Below, one piece after another: positions 54,307 to 63,089 of a stretch of 64,000 bases of DNA; within the stretch, counting starts at the first letter, position 1; each line of letters starts with the position of its first letter. Both the position numbers and the translations under genes were made by a program. Source of the DNA: Fibrobacterota bacterium (GTDB lineage Bacteria > Fibrobacterota > Fibrobacteria > UBA11236); contig CANKII010000001.1 in assembly GCA_947482115.1 (NCBI GenBank), positions 62,001 through 126,000 of the forward strand. Direction: 5' to 3'. The notes below the pieces were generated by a model. The model made no database searches. It had not been told where the DNA came from and saw only the letters and a program-made list of their open reading frames with translations.

Positions 54307-55322
54307 TTCGTCACCTCTGTTTCCGTATGAAACCCATCGGCCACAACCGTCTGCATCATATTCTCCTTTGTCACCGCCACCGGATCCAGAAATAGGGCAG
54401 AGATAGAATCTCCACCGTTTTGCATTCTTCTTGAACCCGCTGCATCCAGCGCCTCACCCTTCGCCGCCTTCACTGCAAGTTCCGCCGCCATCTCCGCAAG
54501 CTTCTTGATAGGCTTGTAGACGGTCACTGTCTGAACGCCCTTCCAAATGTACTGGCAAGCGATGAGATCCGCATCCTGTCCGGAGATGGGAATCTTCCCG
54601 GCCATGCCCTTGGCTTCCAACGCCGCAATGGCTCCGGATGCCGTGCCGTCATTGCTGGCCACAATGGCATCGATGTGATTCTTTTGCAGTGCATCCGCCG
54701 TAATGCGGAGCGCCTCGCTGCGCAACCATTTATCGCAGGATTGTTCCGCCACCACCTTGATGTCACCCTTGTCGATGAGAGGTTGCAGAATCTTCAGATG
54801 GCCGGCATGCACCATATCAGAATTCTTATCCGCAGGGTCGCCTTTGAGGACCAGATAATTTCCCTTGGGAACTTTGGCCACGATGGCCTGCGCCTGAATC
54901 TCGCCGACTTTTTCATTATCGAAGGACAAATAGAGATCGACGGGGGAGTCGCCAATCAGGCGATCATAGGAGATGACTTTCACGCCTTTGGCATGCGCAT
55001 TCAACACAATGGGCCGGGCTGCATCCGCATTTTTGGGAACCACCACGAGAATCTTCACGCCTTTGGCCAGCAGCGCATCGCATTGACGCAATTGCGCATT
55101 GGGATCACCCGCCGCATCCTGCACCACAACTTCGGCGCCGAGTGATTCGGCTTTGGCTGTGAAGAAATCCCGGTCGCGCTGCCAGCGTTCTTCTTTCAAG
55201 TCAGCGAGGCTGAATCCGATGAGCGGTTTGATCGGAGCCACGGTTTCCTGAGAGGATGATGATTTCTTGTTGCAGGCCAGGAAGGCCGATGCGGCAACAA
55301 GAAGCGGGAGCCAGCGTTTCAT
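54303..55322 (-). CDS. xylF: XylF-type sugar-binding lipoprotein
   Basis: A 339-residue periplasmic binding protein of a sugar ABC transporter. The start at 55322 (AAAGGA upstream) yields a lipobox AFLAC. The body follows E. coli XylF closely: GFSLADLKEERWQRDRDFF, VVVPKN, KVISYDRLI, LYLSFDNEKVGEIQAQAIV, VASNDGTASGAIAAL, ISGQDADLIACQ, VTVYKPIKKLAEMAAELAV. That suggests D-xylose as ligand, though related pentoses are possible. It is first gene of the operon, followed by the AgmX-like protein, XylG and the permease. Confidence 0.88.
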   Translation of the reverse strand: MKRWLPLLVAASAFLACNKKSSSSQETVAPIKPLIGFSLADLKEERWQRDRDFFTAKAESLGAEVVVQDAAGDPNAQLRQCDALLAKGVKILVVVPKNADAARPIVLNAHAKGVKVISYDRLIGDSPVDLYLSFDNEKVGEIQAQAIVAKVPKGNYLVLKGDPADKNSDMVHAGHLKILQPLIDKGDIKVVAEQSCDKWLRSEALRITADALQKNHIDAIVASNDGTASGAIAALEAKGMAGKIPISGQDADLIACQYIWKGVQTVTVYKPIKKLAEMAAELAVKAAKGEALDAAGSRRMQNGGDSISALFLDPVAVTKENMMQTVVADGFHTETEVTK

Positions 55323-55507
55323 TAGAGAATCCTTTCGGAACAATGAGTTCGTTCAAAATAGCCAAATACAAAGGCCTTTTCTGGTTCAATCAGAATGGAT
55401 TTAACCTGTGTTCACAGTCGAATCGTTAGATAGTTTGGGAACTGCGGTTACCTTCTGTCCAAGGCTTGCGTCAAAGGATGGGATTTTCCAAAAGGAAGGG
55501 ATTAATC

Positions 55508-56572
55508 ATGAATCCGAAAACCTGGTTGAAATCATCCTCCTATTTAGTCCTAACAGCCGTATTTGGAATGCTTTTTGTCCAATGCGATATTCTGGGAAGT
55601 GGCGGATCGGGTAGCACTGAAGGGGGCCTGACATTGACGGGTTCTACGCCGTATGTCATCCAGGGAAATATGATCATCAGCACCTATGTTGACACGTTTT
55701 ATTACTGTCGTGAAGTCGGCTTGTTGGAAGTAACCAGGGACACGTTTGTTGACAGTCAGCCGTACGTATTGCAGGGCAACACCCTTTCTTATACTGTGGC
55801 TGAAAGTTTGTTTACCCGTGACAGCATGGGATATCCTGTGGGCAATGCTCGTGCCATTGTGGGGCATAAAATTGATTACACGCGGGTTGGGAATGGTACA
55901 AGCCTTCAGGGGACATGGAAGTTCATGGGATATTCCTACAGCGTACTTTCCGGCGCCTTGACCTCCACCGATTCCACAAACCAAAATTCATCGTGGCTTC
56001 AATATATCTACAAGGCAATTTTCACCTACTACGGAGCCTTTGAATTACAGTTCACTGCAACCGATATTCTTTATTATTCTGGCATGCAGTGGGCCAAATT
56101 TTTTCTGGATGACTGGGACGGCACCGTCCAAGGTTTTTCCCTATCGGATCCGAAGGGCGCGGACAGTGCACATTACAATATATCCGTCAGCCAAGTGAAT
56201 CAACACACTGTACAGTTGAAGGGGAATACGACTGGGGAAGTTGTTACCCTCACATTCACTGATGGGGATTTTCCCGTCTTTGGTTTTGATTCTCCTGTCT
56301 TCGGTTCTGATGTTGGAGGCTTCGGTTCTGATGTTGGAACTTACGCGAGCAACAATCCCCAACATAAGACACATTACTTCGATTCGAAAGAAATCCCTAT
56401 TTGTCTGTCAGACATAGATACCTCCTATTACTGGATCAATCGTTTTTATACAGACAATCGAAAACCGAGTGTGATGGCTAAATCCACCGCATTGGCAAAG
56501 CAAAGTTTAACCTCCCCGCTGAATCGGGAAAAGAATCGGCACACGCCCTTTTTGTTTCGATATTCCCCGTAG
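55508..56572 (+). CDS. Lipoprotein of unknown function with 7-residue repeats
   Basis: A 354-residue protein with signal sequence and lipobox LFVQC, then Gly/Ser-rich spacer GSGGSGSTEGG. The body is beta-rich without a recognised domain (TPYVIQGNMIISTYVDTFYYCREVGLLEVTRDTF, YGAFELQFTATDILYY). Near residue 260-285 a 7-residue unit repeats (PVFGFDS, PVFGSDV, GGFGSDV). It is divergent from xylF across a 185-base gap and may be a surface lipoprotein. The start at 55508 is chosen because the signal begins there. Confidence 0.7.
   Translation: MNPKTWLKSSSYLVLTAVFGMLFVQCDILGSGGSGSTEGGLTLTGSTPYVIQGNMIISTYVDTFYYCREVGLLEVTRDTFVDSQPYVLQGNTLSYTVAESLFTRDSMGYPVGNARAIVGHKIDYTRVGNGTSLQGTWKFMGYSYSVLSGALTSTDSTNQNSSWLQYIYKAIFTYYGAFELQFTATDILYYSGMQWAKFFLDDWDGTVQGFSLSDPKGADSAHYNISVSQVNQHTVQLKGNTTGEVVTLTFTDGDFPVFGFDSPVFGSDVGGFGSDVGTYASNNPQHKTHYFDSKEIPICLSDIDTSYYWINRFYTDNRKPSVMAKSTALAKQSLTSPLNREKNRHTPFLFRYSP
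56299..56338. repeat. Short in-frame tandem repeat (21-bp unit)
   Basis: CTTCGGTTCTGATGTTGGA occurs at 56299-56317 and again at 56320-56338, exactly 21 bases apart, with a degenerate copy just upstream. Each unit encodes seven residues, so copy-number change would keep the frame. Confidence 0.85.
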
Positions 56573-56652
56573 AGTTCTTCCAGAAAATAATGCTTTTAAT
56601 TTGGGTCATTCTTCGGAATGGCCTTTCTTATGTCAAGTACATTTAAGCCCAA

Positions 56653-57495
56653 ATGCTTTTCCTTAAAAACTCCGGTCTTACTGTCTCCATTCTTGACCCC
56701 GCAGCAGACCGCGACAAACTCGGCAGCCGCTATTGTTCTGGTGGATACATCTGGCAGGTTGAGGACGATGTCCATGGATCACTTTTATCAGGGCCGTTCT
56801 TTCCAGATTCCACAACGCCGTTCGACGGTCAGGGCGCTCCCGAAGTTTTTGAGATTGCTTTGGGTGCGGATGTGGCCGGAATTGGCGATGAGGTTTGTGT
56901 GCTCGGTGTGGGGATGGTCCGGCGTGAAAGTCCGGTAAAACCGTTTCATGTGCGCGACAATCCCACCGTCACCCGGTTTGTTGACTGGCATGTGGAGCAG
57001 GAAACGAATGAAGTGGTGATGAGTGCCTCGCAATCTTTTCGCGATTACAGCATCCATATTTTGCGGCGGATTCGACTCAAGGGCAGGGAATTGGTTTCAC
57101 ATACGGAAGTGAGCAATACCGGAGAACGGCGTTTGCCGCTGCGCTGGTTCGCCCATCCCTTTTTTCCTGTTATGGAAACACTTTGCCGTTTCTCCCTGGA
57201 ATCCTGCACGCCTTCCAATCCAGCTTTTGAAATGGATACCGAAGGATTTGTGAAACGAAAATCCGGGTATGATTGGAGCAAAGGCTTTTTCCAACCGCTG
57301 CAACTCAGCTTTGGATTCCCTTTGCGCGTGGAACAGCAGCATCCCAAACTCGGAACAGTAAACGTATCCTGCGATTTTCCACTGGCATGGCTGCCGATCT
57401 GGGGTAATGTCCGCACATTTTCCTTTGAACCTTATTATCACACCAACTTGGAACAGGGCATGAAAACAGCCTGGTCCATCCGTTACAAGTTTTAG
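56653..57495 (+). CDS. Galactose-mutarotase-fold protein
   Basis: A 280-residue protein resembling aldose 1-epimerase-like enzymes: VSILDPAADRDKLGSRYCSGGYIWQV at the N-terminus, then RRIRLKGRELVSHTEVSNTGERRLPLRWFAHPFFP, where the His may be a sugar-binding residue, and a late FEPYYHTNLEQG that supplies the usual carboxylate. It probably acts on a hexose or on a glycan-derived sugar. It precedes recO by four bases. Start at 56653 lacks a clear ribosome site; the first shadow codons upstream are not better. Confidence 0.75.
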   Translation: MLFLKNSGLTVSILDPAADRDKLGSRYCSGGYIWQVEDDVHGSLLSGPFFPDSTTPFDGQGAPEVFEIALGADVAGIGDEVCVLGVGMVRRESPVKPFHVRDNPTVTRFVDWHVEQETNEVVMSASQSFRDYSIHILRRIRLKGRELVSHTEVSNTGERRLPLRWFAHPFFPVMETLCRFSLESCTPSNPAFEMDTEGFVKRKSGYDWSKGFFQPLQLSFGFPLRVEQQHPKLGTVNVSCDFPLAWLPIWGNVRTFSFEPYYHTNLEQGMKTAWSIRYKF

Positions 57496-57499
57496 TTCC

Positions 57500-58264
57500 A
57501 TGGCTTTGGCAAAAGACACGGGATTTCTGTTGCGGAAAATCCCCTATTCCGAATCGAGCTTTATTCTCAAGGCCTTCACGCGTGAACACGGGCTGCTCAC
57601 TTTCATGGCCAAGGGAGCCAAGCAGCCTAAATCGCGCCACCACGGATTGCTGGACCCGGTGTTGCATCTGCAATTTCTTTTTCCCGCCTTTTCGCGCAGC
57701 GACATCCGCATTCTCGGAGAAGTGAGTTTGATGCGCGATTTTCCCGGCATTCGGGAGGATATTGTGAAACAGGGGTTGTCCTGCATCTTCTCGGAAATTC
57801 TTTTGCGCTATACGCCGAGCGAATCCGACTCCTCACAATTTCACGATTTGCTGCTGGCTGCGCAGGAGGGACTTGAAAGTTCCTCATCGGAAAGAACGGT
57901 ATTACAGGCCAAACTCAGCGCCTTTCTGTTGGGCTATTGCGACATCTCGGGATTTCAACCGCAATTCCAGAATTGTGTGCGATGCGGTTCGGCATTGTCC
58001 GGTTCAAACATCCCTTTCCTGATGGATCGCGGTGGTCCGTTGTGCGCATCCTGTCAGCGCGCGGAACCCGCGACTTTCTTTTTGCGGGAAAACATTGTCC
58101 GCTGGCTCGATGCGATACAAACCGGGGGTGAAGTGCCGGCGGTGGGCCGCACCGATGCATGGCGGGCCGAGGAATTTCTGCTGAGCTATTTGGGGCGGCA
58201 TACGGGGGGTGAAAAGAATTTGAAGTCTGTGGCTGTTTGGCATGAACTTTTGGGCGATGCATGA
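57500..58264 (+). CDS. recO: DNA repair protein RecO
   Basis: A 254-residue recombination mediator. The N-terminal OB-fold part begins DTGFLLRKIPYSESSFILKAFTREHG with FMAKGAKQPKSRHHGLLDP, and the C-terminal part carries a zinc-type CVRCG then CASC (about residues 158-190). It helps RecR load RecA. It begins four bases after the mutarotase-like gene and overlaps gluQ by four bases. Confidence 0.93.
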   Translation: MALAKDTGFLLRKIPYSESSFILKAFTREHGLLTFMAKGAKQPKSRHHGLLDPVLHLQFLFPAFSRSDIRILGEVSLMRDFPGIREDIVKQGLSCIFSEILLRYTPSESDSSQFHDLLLAAQEGLESSSSERTVLQAKLSAFLLGYCDISGFQPQFQNCVRCGSALSGSNIPFLMDRGGPLCASCQRAEPATFFLRENIVRWLDAIQTGGEVPAVGRTDAWRAEEFLLSYLGRHTGGEKNLKSVAVWHELLGDA

Positions 58265-59196
58265 AATTGCGGACGCGCATTGCTCCAACTCCGAGTGGTT
58301 ATTTGCATTTGGGAAACGCGTGGTCGTTTGTGCTGACATGGCTGGCTGCGCGCAGTCAAAACGGACACATCCATTTGCGCATTGACGATCTCGATGCAGC
58401 CCGTTATCGCGACGAATATCTGGAAGACATCTTTGAAACCCTGCATTGGCTGGGTCTGGATTGGGATAGCGGTCCGCACGATTTGACGGAATTCAAATCA
58501 GACTATTCCCAGCAACTCCGACTCTCCCGTTATCATGAAGCGCTGGCGCTTTTGCAAGCGCAGGGCAAAGTGTACGCATGCTCCTGCAGCCGGGAACAAA
58601 TCCGCCGCGATGCCGAGGTCGCGAGGCATTCAGTGTATCCGGGAACCTGCCGCGAGAAAAAACTGCCGTTCAATGAAGTTGAGAATGCCTTGAGGTTCCG
58701 TGTGGATGCCGCAGTAAAGGCAAGGGACGAATCGGGAAAGGTTTTTGAATTGCATCCTGAGCGGGACATGGGCGACTTTGTGCTGCGACAAAAAAGCGGG
58801 GACCCCAGCTATCAACTGGCGTCGGTGATGGATGATGTGGATGCAAGGATCAATTTCGTGGTGCGGGGTTTGGATCTGACGCCGTCCACTGGCGCGCAAC
58901 TCAGTCTTGCACAAAGTCTGGCTTTGAAATCCTTTTCACAAGCACGGTTCTGGCATCATGCTTTGATGGTGGATGATGGGGGTGAAAAATTATCGAAATC
59001 TGAAGGGGCTGAATCGATTCGCGCATTGCGGCAAAAATTTTCCGATCCGTCGCCCTTGTTCCGGTTTTTTGCAAGGCATTTGGGAATGGAACCGAATGGA
59101 ATATTTTCTGTTCAGGATTTATTGGGCGGGTTTCGCGTGGAAAAGGTTGCTACCATGCCATTAAAGCTTTCGGATTTTTGGGGTGGGAATGCCTAG
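58261..59196 (+). CDS. gluQ: Glutamyl-queuosine tRNA(Asp) synthetase (GluQ-RS)
   Basis: A 311-residue class I synthetase-like enzyme that attaches glutamate to queuosine in tRNA-Asp. It has the HIGH-type motif TPSGYLHLGNA, the KMSKS-type EKLSKSEG, and a zinc site ACSCS..GTC with an intervening Tyr, features of GluQ-RS rather than full GltX, which is longer and has an anticodon domain. The start is within the recO stop (ATGA). It implies that the cell carries queuosine tRNA. Confidence 0.9.
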   Translation: MKLRTRIAPTPSGYLHLGNAWSFVLTWLAARSQNGHIHLRIDDLDAARYRDEYLEDIFETLHWLGLDWDSGPHDLTEFKSDYSQQLRLSRYHEALALLQAQGKVYACSCSREQIRRDAEVARHSVYPGTCREKKLPFNEVENALRFRVDAAVKARDESGKVFELHPERDMGDFVLRQKSGDPSYQLASVMDDVDARINFVVRGLDLTPSTGAQLSLAQSLALKSFSQARFWHHALMVDDGGEKLSKSEGAESIRALRQKFSDPSPLFRFFARHLGMEPNGIFSVQDLLGGFRVEKVATMPLKLSDFWGGNA

Positions 59197-59197
59197 G

Positions 59198-59956
59198 ATG
59201 GGGGATAGTTACAACATGTTGTCCGCATCAGAAATCGCCGTCCGTAAATCACCTCCATTGGTGGTGGCGACGGCTTATGATTTCCCCTTCGCCCGGATAC
59301 TGGAAGAGGCCGGTGTGGACATCGTTCTCGTGGGCGATTCCCTTGCCAATGTGGTATTAGGCATGTCTTCGACGCGCGAAATAGGCATGAATGAAATGGA
59401 AGTATTTGTAGCGGCTGTGGTTCGGGGTGCATCGAATACCCATGTGACCGCAGACATGCCGTACGGTTCCGATTTTTCTCCTGAGCTGGCCCTGCTCAAC
59501 GCCAAAAAATTCATGGACTTGGGGGCTTCCTCGGTTAAGCTGGAAGGAACCAAGCTGGAAGTCATTCGGGTTTTGGTTCAGGCGGGGATTCCCGTAATGG
59601 GGCATCTCGGTGTGTTGCCCCAAACCGCAACCTCATTCCGCAAAGTGGGGCATGAAGGCGCGAGTCGGGACCAATTGTTGCAAGATGCTCGATGCCTTCA
59701 GGATGCGGGAGTGTTTTCCATGGTGCTGGAAAATGTGGATGCGGATGCCGCGCAGCAAATCGCCGGGGCCCTTTCCGTTCCGACCATTGGCATCGGTTCC
59801 GGAAATGGAGTTACGGGACAGGTTCACGTGTTGCACGATTTATTGGGCTTATCGCTGAAACCCCCTCCTTTTGCCAAACACTTTGCGGATTTACGCAGTC
59901 AGGCTTTGGATGCGATTCGGGCATACGCGAATGCGGTGCGTGGTGGTGGGTTGTAG
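59198..59956 (+). CDS. panB: 3-methyl-2-oxobutanoate hydroxymethyltransferase
   Basis: A 252-residue enzyme for the first committed step of pantothenate synthesis. Motifs: TAYDFPFARILEEAGVDIVLVGDSLANV, TADMPYGSDF, SVKLEGTK, GHLGVLPQ, and VLENVDADAAQQI, ending with GIGSGNGVTGQVHVLHDLLGL. The ATG at 59198 has GGTGGG upstream; earlier in-frame starts at 59183 (GTG) and 59189 (ATG) exist. It is adjacent to gluQ but biochemically unrelated. panC is not in the window. Confidence 0.93.
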   Translation: MGDSYNMLSASEIAVRKSPPLVVATAYDFPFARILEEAGVDIVLVGDSLANVVLGMSSTREIGMNEMEVFVAAVVRGASNTHVTADMPYGSDFSPELALLNAKKFMDLGASSVKLEGTKLEVIRVLVQAGIPVMGHLGVLPQTATSFRKVGHEGASRDQLLQDARCLQDAGVFSMVLENVDADAAQQIAGALSVPTIGIGSGNGVTGQVHVLHDLLGLSLKPPPFAKHFADLRSQALDAIRAYANAVRGGGL

Positions 59957-59977
59957 GGCGATTATATTTCACCCATC

Positions 59978-60301
59978 ATGTCAGAACAATCCGAAGAACA
60001 TTCCGAAAATACTGAAACCGGTTTAAGACCCGATCCGGGTCTTGAGATTGTGCAAAACCGCGAGTTTATAGCCGAGAACGTGGCCATCTCCGGGCGGCAT
60101 TTCATCCGCTGTTCCTTCAACTTCTGCAATTTGATTTACTCGGGCGGGCCGGTGGGATTGATCGAGTGCGGCGGCAACAACAACCGCCTCATTGAAGTGG
60201 GTCCCATGCTTGAGGCCTTGAAGGATCTCGACAGCGACGAGATCCGTGAAAAGATGTTGCGTTACTGGGCCGAAGTGCGGCGCGGTTTGAACATCGAATA
60301 G
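59978..60301 (+). CDS. Small pentapeptide-like hypothetical protein
   Basis: A 107-residue protein. Its middle (FIAENVAISGRHFIRCSFNFCNLIYSGG) has the look of a short beta-solenoid unit with Phe and Cys at regular positions, as in small pentapeptide-like proteins, and its C-terminus is helical (LEALKDLDSDEIREKMLRYW). No function known. The gene follows panB by 22 bases and its end overlaps a convergent gene by 40 bases. Confidence 0.5.
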   Translation: MSEQSEEHSENTETGLRPDPGLEIVQNREFIAENVAISGRHFIRCSFNFCNLIYSGGPVGLIECGGNNNRLIEVGPMLEALKDLDSDEIREKMLRYWAEVRRGLNIE

Positions 60302-60627
60302 ACGGCCGAGCAATAAACTCCGGCCAGCGTGCCGAATCCCGCAGTAAGCCCTCCGATGAGGGCTGTTACCGCGACCAGCCATCCACCATTTGACAGTCCG
60401 AATATTCCCGCCACTCTTCCCGCCAGTAATCCATGATTGCCGGTTTGATAGACAAGGGCCAATCCACCCCACGCCAATGCCGTTCCGATAAAAGCGGAGA
60501 AGAAAATGCGCAGACGGGATTTCGGCTTCCAAAATCCGAGGGCGATTCCCAACACGGCGGGCCACCACCAAGGAAGAAAGAAACCACCGAGCAACGATGC
60601 GGCAAAAGCGATCAGCATGGAAATCAC
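60262..60627 (-). CDS. Small multi-pass membrane protein
   Basis: A 121-residue hydrophobic protein with about four membrane helices (ISMLIAFAASLLGGFFLPWW, LRIFFSAFIGTALAWGGLAL, AGRVAGIFGLSNGGWLVAVT, LIGGLTAGFGTLAGVY). Not recognised. The GTG start overlaps the upstream hydrolase stop (GTGA), so the two are cotranslated; a second start (ATG at 60618) is possible. Possibly helps the secreted hydrolase or the membrane nearby. Confidence 0.5.
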   Translation of the reverse strand: MISMLIAFAASLLGGFFLPWWWPAVLGIALGFWKPKSRLRIFFSAFIGTALAWGGLALVYQTGNHGLLAGRVAGIFGLSNGGWLVAVTALIGGLTAGFGTLAGVYCSAVYSMFKPRRTSAQ

Positions 60628-63074
60628 GGTGTTCCCTCGAGTTGAAGGGAATAATGTATGGCGTCCGGTTGCTCCTTTGGATGTTGCAGGAACAACAGTT
60701 TATAAGGGCGCCCTGCAAGCCAGTCGTTGACGAAGGCATCGTAGTTGGGTGAACCCGGATTTCCGCTTTGACCGCCGGGATATCCGCCCAGTGCCAAAGG
60801 CGTTGAATTCATTTCCACCACCATGCGCCACGAAGGTCCATGCGATCCGCGTTGAGCGTTTAGGCATTCTGCGCTACCATTTCCGGAGAGATTGGCCCGG
60901 CTCAATGCGGGTAGCCGCAAAAGATGGGGGATGGACAGGGGATGAAAATTGTTCCACGTTGCGAACTTTCCTGAACCGGCCTTGAGGGATTGTTGGACTG
61001 CTTCTCCGAAAGAGTGACGAACGAGATCACAACCGCTTTCCCGTTTGGGAGTGCGAATATCATCGAACCAATCCGAAGCGGTGTCGGATTGCAGCAGCAA
61101 GCGCGTAACCGGGCGCGAGGGCCATGCATAATGCAATGTGTCGCCTTCGAAGTCATCCTCCCAAGTTTGCCGGTAAAAGTTTTTCCACCAGAGATCAAAA
61201 AGTGCGGGAGCAGTGGATTCGGCCTGATAGCGATAGTTCCAGTCTTGCAGCAGATTTAAAGCCTGATGCGTTTCGGAGGATGAAGAAGTGGAATCCATAC
61301 ATCCCAATAACAGCGGCAACGTTTGTTCTGCATGCAGGCTCTGATCATTCATGACAACATTCCACGCTGAATCCAGAGTCGCATGGTGTGCGGATTCCAT
61401 AAGCCGGTTCAATCTTCCCGCGCGTTCGGAGGGATAAAATCCGGATCCGAGGTAAAACGGATAGGCACTGTCCATCGGCTCCTGATTCGCAGATGCCAGC
61501 CAGCCTTGCGATGGATTATACGCTGTGGGCAGCAGAGAGTCGGGAATATAAGAGCCCCATTCCGAAGCGGAATCGTTTTCTCGCACCAAGGTGAGGCCCT
61601 GTCCGAAGGATTTAATGGGGATGTGTCCCTGATGCACCAAAGCGATGCCGGAGGAATCAGCGAAGGCGAAGTTTTGTGCCGGACAACTCATGCCGCGAAT
61701 CGCCGAGAGAAAATCTTTGTAGCCCTGTGCCGGGAGCAAATGCAAAAACGGACTAAGGTCATCGGAGGAATCCAGCGCGGCCCAGCGTAAGGCATGCAAG
61801 GTGGGTGTATTTCTGTCAAAGGGTCGTTCTCCGTTTTTCACGGGAACTGGTCCGAGATGAGTCCATATTTGAGTGTCGATCACCACCTTGCCGCCACGTG
61901 CTGTAATGGTGTCGATGACGAAACGGGTTTTTAGCCATTGCCCATTCCAGAAATAGGCATTGAGCGAATCGTTCTGAAACCGGATCTTGTACCAGTCATA
62001 CACATCGTCCATTCCATTGGTGAGGCCCCATGCCATCCGTTGATTGAAGCCGATGACGAGGCCCGGCAATCCAGGAACACTCACGCCATAGGCATTGATG
62101 TTGCCGCCCTGCAACTGCGATTCATACCAGATGGACGGCAAAGAAAGATCCAGATGGGGATCATTGCCGAGAATGGGATGACCGGATGCGGTACGACTGC
62201 CTGCGAGCACGAAATTGCTGGAACCCGCGCCGGGTTGGGGACGTGGGAAAATGGAATCGGTATTGGGTTGTAATTGTTGGGGCGGTTTCCCCCCGACCCC
62301 CGCCGGGGGTGTTAAAACCGCCCCAACAGATTTAAAAACCGACGATGGAAAAATGGGTTCCGATCCGGGATTGCGCAGGGGAAACAGTTCCGCGAAAAAT
62401 TCCGCGCCGAATTTTTCCAGAGTGCGGGTCAGGATATAGTCGTCGCTGCTCTTGGAAAGATTCCATTGCATGTTCTTCAACAAGGCCATGCTTTTCAAAG
62501 GGGTCCATGCTTCGGGAGTGTAATCGAGCAATTTGAATTCAAGTGGATAGGTGGCAGGGGAGAGCGACGCAATCCACGCATTGACTCCCGCGGAATAAGC
62601 ATCCAAGGCCAGATTGGAAATCGAATCCCTGCAGACCATGGCCAGTGATGTCTTCGCGGATGCAGCCATTCCCATACGGCGTCTTTCCAAATCGAAGCGC
62701 AACAAATCGGATCCCATGATTTCGGAGAGCCGACCCAATCCCGCGCGGCTTTGAATATCCATTTGCCAAAGTCGATCGCGGGCCGTGGCATAACCCTGTG
62801 CGTAGAACATGCCATACAGATTCTGTGCGAAGACATGGGGCACGCCGCGCTGGTCGTATTCCATTGCGACGTTGCCTGCCAGTTTTGGAACACGGACTTC
62901 CTTGCTGTGTGGGGATACCATTTCGGCATTGCGCCAGAATCCTTCGAAGGGGCTGAAGAATTTTCCCAAAGGCGGAACAGGACCCAGCTTGTGGCTGAGC
63001 AGAAAGATCCATGAGGCTAGCAAGGCGAAACGAATCGCCGCTCCAAAGAGGGATTTTAGAATCGGAACATTCAT
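60624..63074 (-). CDS. Penicillin acylase family Ntn-hydrolase
   Basis: An 816-residue secreted or membrane-anchored amidase (N-terminal hydrophobic segment, FGAAIRFALLASWIFLLSH). The precursor is expected to self-cleave before the Ser in GAGSSNFVLAGSRTASGHPIL (about 290), giving alpha and beta chains. Other hallmarks: GVPHVFAQN, GYATARDRLWQMD, LGNDPHLDLSLPSIWYE and WGLTNGMDD. Natural substrates are often acyl-homoserine lactones or N-acyl compounds, but this one is unknown. A nested palindrome at 62275-62328 lies in the linker just before the cleavage site and adds about 18 residues (VGAVLTPPAGVGGKPPQQ). Confidence 0.88.
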   Translation of the reverse strand: MNVPILKSLFGAAIRFALLASWIFLLSHKLGPVPPLGKFFSPFEGFWRNAEMVSPHSKEVRVPKLAGNVAMEYDQRGVPHVFAQNLYGMFYAQGYATARDRLWQMDIQSRAGLGRLSEIMGSDLLRFDLERRRMGMAASAKTSLAMVCRDSISNLALDAYSAGVNAWIASLSPATYPLEFKLLDYTPEAWTPLKSMALLKNMQWNLSKSSDDYILTRTLEKFGAEFFAELFPLRNPGSEPIFPSSVFKSVGAVLTPPAGVGGKPPQQLQPNTDSIFPRPQPGAGSSNFVLAGSRTASGHPILGNDPHLDLSLPSIWYESQLQGGNINAYGVSVPGLPGLVIGFNQRMAWGLTNGMDDVYDWYKIRFQNDSLNAYFWNGQWLKTRFVIDTITARGGKVVIDTQIWTHLGPVPVKNGERPFDRNTPTLHALRWAALDSSDDLSPFLHLLPAQGYKDFLSAIRGMSCPAQNFAFADSSGIALVHQGHIPIKSFGQGLTLVRENDSASEWGSYIPDSLLPTAYNPSQGWLASANQEPMDSAYPFYLGSGFYPSERAGRLNRLMESAHHATLDSAWNVVMNDQSLHAEQTLPLLLGCMDSTSSSSETHQALNLLQDWNYRYQAESTAPALFDLWWKNFYRQTWEDDFEGDTLHYAWPSRPVTRLLLQSDTASDWFDDIRTPKRESGCDLVRHSFGEAVQQSLKAGSGKFATWNNFHPLSIPHLLRLPALSRANLSGNGSAECLNAQRGSHGPSWRMVVEMNSTPLALGGYPGGQSGNPGSPNYDAFVNDWLAGRPYKLLFLQHPKEQPDAIHYSLQLEGTP
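62275..62328. repeat. Nested palindromic repeat inside the hydrolase gene
   Basis: TGTTGGGGCGGTTT (62275-62288) is a perfect inverted copy of 62315-62328; between them ACCCCC (62296-62301) and GGGGGT (62305-62310) make an inner hairpin. The whole 54-bp element keeps the frame open and encodes a Pro/Gly-rich insertion. Confidence 0.92.
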
Positions 63075-63089
63075 TTCAATTCATGAACC

